From positions 186,001 to 250,000 of the forward strand of contig NZ_QGGH01000004.1 in assembly GCF_003148495.1 (NCBI RefSeq): DNA of 64,000 nucleotides, read 5' to 3'. Both the position numbers and the translations under genes were made by a program. Source of the stretch: Mesorhizobium loti (GTDB lineage: Bacteria > Pseudomonadota > Alphaproteobacteria > Rhizobiales > Rhizobiaceae). The first letter of the stretch is position 1. Every line of letters starts with the position of its first letter. The notes beneath the pieces are model-generated. The model worked only from the letters and a program-made list of their open reading frames with translations. It was not told the origin of the DNA and did not search any database. This document shows positions 62,628-64,000 of this stretch, in pieces.

Positions 62628-63596
62628 ATGATCGATATGCTCAAATCATTGCCGCACACACGCGAAACCGACAATGCCGTTTTCGGCAAGACCATTTACG
62701 GGGGTTCGCACGAGCCGGTCTATGGCGGCGTCCTGTCCTTCATGCGCCGCAGGTTGACCCGCAACCTTGACGGCGTCGATGTCGCCGTGTGGGGCATCCC
62801 GTTCGATGCGGCCGTCTCCAACCGGCCGGGCGCCCGCTTCGGTCCGCAAGGCGTGCGGCGCGCCTCGGCCATCCTCGAAGGCGATCCGCAATATCCCTTC
62901 CGCGCAGATCCGTTCGAACGGTTGGCGGTCATCGACTATGGCGATTGCGGCCTTGATTTCGGCCGGCATGACGAGACGCCATGGCAGATCGAGGCGCAGG
63001 CGGGCGAGGTCGTCGATGCCGGCGTCACGCTGTTGTCCATCGGCGGCGATCACTACGTCACCTGGCCGCTGCTCAGAGCGCATGCGAAGAAGTATGGGCC
63101 GCTGGCGCTGGTCCAGTTCGACGCCCATCAGGACACCTGGCTCGACGAGGAGAAGCGTATCGACCATGGCTCGTTCGTCGCCAGGGCCGTCAGCGAAGGC
63201 CTGATCAGGCCGGAGCGCTCGATCCAGGTCGGCATCCGCACCCACGCGCCGGACACCTGCGGCCTTGAAATCCTGCATGGCGAAGATGTCGCCGAGCTCG
63301 GTGTGGCCGGCGTTGTCGAGCGCATCAAGGCGCGTGTGGGCGATGCCAGGACCTATCTGACCTTCGACATCGACTGTCTCGACCCGGCCTTTGCCCCAGG
63401 CACCGGCACGCCGGTCGCCGGTGGTCTTTCGTCACGCGAGGCGCTGATGATCCTGCGGCGGCTGGGCTCGCTTGATATCGTCGGCGCCGACGTCGTCGAA
63501 GTGGCGCCGGCCTATGACCATGCCGACGTCACGTCGATCGCCGGTGCCGCCGTGCTGCAGCATTATCTTGGCTTGCTGGCGGAAAGGAAAGGATAG
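62628..63596 (+). CDS. speB: Ureohydrolase, agmatinase type
   Basis: A 322-residue manganese ureohydrolase. The metal ligands are in SIGGDHYVTWP (His), QFDAHQDTW (Asp-x-His-x-Asp) and TFDIDCLDPAFAPGTGTP (Asp-x-Asp). GIPFDAAVSNRPGARFGPQGVRRAS is the agmatinase-type N-terminal substrate segment. The family hydrolyses agmatine, guanidinobutyrate, proclavaminate or related guanidino compounds to urea and an amine. Next to a polyamine-type binding protein and a LysR gene, a role in using imported agmatine or a guanidino acid is likely. Start choice between 62628 and 62637 is uncertain. Confidence 0.87.
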   Translation: MIDMLKSLPHTRETDNAVFGKTIYGGSHEPVYGGVLSFMRRRLTRNLDGVDVAVWGIPFDAAVSNRPGARFGPQGVRRASAILEGDPQYPFRADPFERLAVIDYGDCGLDFGRHDETPWQIEAQAGEVVDAGVTLLSIGGDHYVTWPLLRAHAKKYGPLALVQFDAHQDTWLDEEKRIDHGSFVARAVSEGLIRPERSIQVGIRTHAPDTCGLEILHGEDVAELGVAGVVERIKARVGDARTYLTFDIDCLDPAFAPGTGTPVAGGLSSREALMILRRLGSLDIVGADVVEVAPAYDHADVTSIAGAAVLQHYLGLLAERKG

Positions 63597-63623
63597 CTCC
63601 GGCCGGCGGGGCTCATATCAGTT

Positions 63624-64000
63624 TTAGTCCGGCGCGAACGCACGCGCCGCCTCGATGACCTCGTCGACCTGATCCTGCCTGAGCAGGTCGACGGGAACGC
63701 GGCCGTCGAGCTGCGCCGAGGGGCGCGTCAGCCACAGCCACGCCAGTCTGGGGTTGCTGATCAGGGACAGCACGTCGCGAATGCCCGTGACCGGCCTGCC
63801 GTCGACGAACTGCGCCAGCGGGAAGACATGTTTGCGGCCGCCCTTGCGCAAGGCGATGACCTCGCCCCGCCGTTGCCAGCGATGCAGCGTCGAGCGGGCG
63901 ATACGCAAATTCTCTTCCAGATAGGTCGAGCCGGCGACGCGGCCCGCCCAGTCCTCGATCAGCATCGATTCGAGATCGTCGGACTTTGGCAGCGAAGAGG
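63624..64000 (-). CDS. Xre/MbcA/ParS-type antitoxin, truncated at the window edge
   Basis: From the stop at 63624 the frame is open through 64000, so the N-terminus is outside. The visible 125 residues have a small helix-turn-helix-like segment (LEENLRIARSTLHRWQRRGEVIALRKG, near the middle) and the MbcA/ParS toxin-binding end VTGIRDVLSLISNPRLAWLWLTRPSAQL. In such type II systems a RES-domain toxin gene usually follows the antitoxin. Here the downstream region runs into speB with only 28 bp, so the partner must lie elsewhere or be missing. An internal ATG at 63965 is possible, but the coding-like upstream frame argues for a longer protein. Confidence 0.7.
   Translation of the reverse strand, partial: SSLPKSDDLESMLIEDWAGRVAGSTYLEENLRIARSTLHRWQRRGEVIALRKGGRKHVFPLAQFVDGRPVTGIRDVLSLISNPRLAWLWLTRPSAQLDGRVPVDLLRQDQVDEVIEAARAFAPD

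Noticed and set aside
1..64000. tRNA, rRNA, CRISPR arrays, integrases and complete insertion sequences
   Set aside because: None were recognised on either strand; the degenerate repeats at 37-39 kb show no regular spacing or transposase gene.

Overview
The window looks like a chromosomal segment of an alphaproteobacterium of the order Hyphomicrobiales (Rhizobiales), most like Mesorhizobium or a close relative. The evidence is high-GC coding DNA, a succinoglycan-type exo cluster in the Sinorhizobium gene order (exoL-exoA-exoM-exoO-exoN-exoP with an ExoT-like flippase), an ActS/ActR (RegB/RegA) pair, HmrR, MmcB, the rhizobial block glnD-murJ-trpS-usp-nifU with mutS and maeB nearby, and dispersed palindromes of the type common between Mesorhizobium genes. 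No rRNA, tRNA, CRISPR array, prophage or intact insertion sequence was seen.

Layout. 0-9.6 kb: exopolysaccharide genes, with a flippase and a truncated phosphoribosyltransferase reading leftward and exoL-A-M-O-N-P reading rightward from a shared repeat-rich intergenic region. 9.7-13.3 kb: a small monooxygenase, an ExoZ-like acyltransferase and a propionyl-CoA synthetase. 14.1-16.8 kb: a RiPP-like cassette with a PqqD-family peptide chaperone, a lasso-type B2 leader peptidase, an HPr-kinase-like ATPase and a convergent nucleotidyltransferase-family protein. No precursor or cyclase gene lies beside it. 16.9-28.8 kb: thirteen tightly packed leftward genes that encode an ABC importer, a fused ATP-type DAK kinase and a PTS-type dihydroxyacetone kinase. 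Its DhaM phosphoryl chain is split into three proteins (EIIA, HPr and full-length enzyme I). A perfect 9-bp inverted repeat lies upstream.

29-37 kb: PIG-L deacetylase, DMT exporter, HrpB helicase, redox two-component system ActSR, NhaA and MmcB. 37.0-39.6 kb: a visibly more AT-rich accessory stretch with degenerate repeats, an EmrE-type SMR exporter, an arginine-rich exported protein, and a 30-codon ORF whose leader has the exact residue spacing of lasso-peptide leaders but whose predicted core has two Cys and no Asp/Glu. 39.6-48 kb: copper regulator HmrR, an L,D-transpeptidase lipoprotein, then nifU, usp, trpS, murJ and glnD. 48-53.8 kb: a segment lying between glnD and mutS (GT25 glycosyltransferase, CueR-type promoter with a copper P-type ATPase, DUF305 protein, aldo/keto reductase, MBL hydrolase). 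53.8-64 kb: mutS, maeB, a PAS-GGDEF diguanylate cyclase, a LysR regulator divergent from a polyamine-type binding protein and an agmatinase-family enzyme, and a truncated Xre/MbcA-type antitoxin at the right edge.

The most unusual content is the separated RiPP machinery (cassette at 14-17 kb, orphan precursor-like ORF at 39.4 kb) and the combined ABC, ATP-DAK and split PTS-Dha operon. Gene functions are read from protein sequence motifs by eye. No database search was run.
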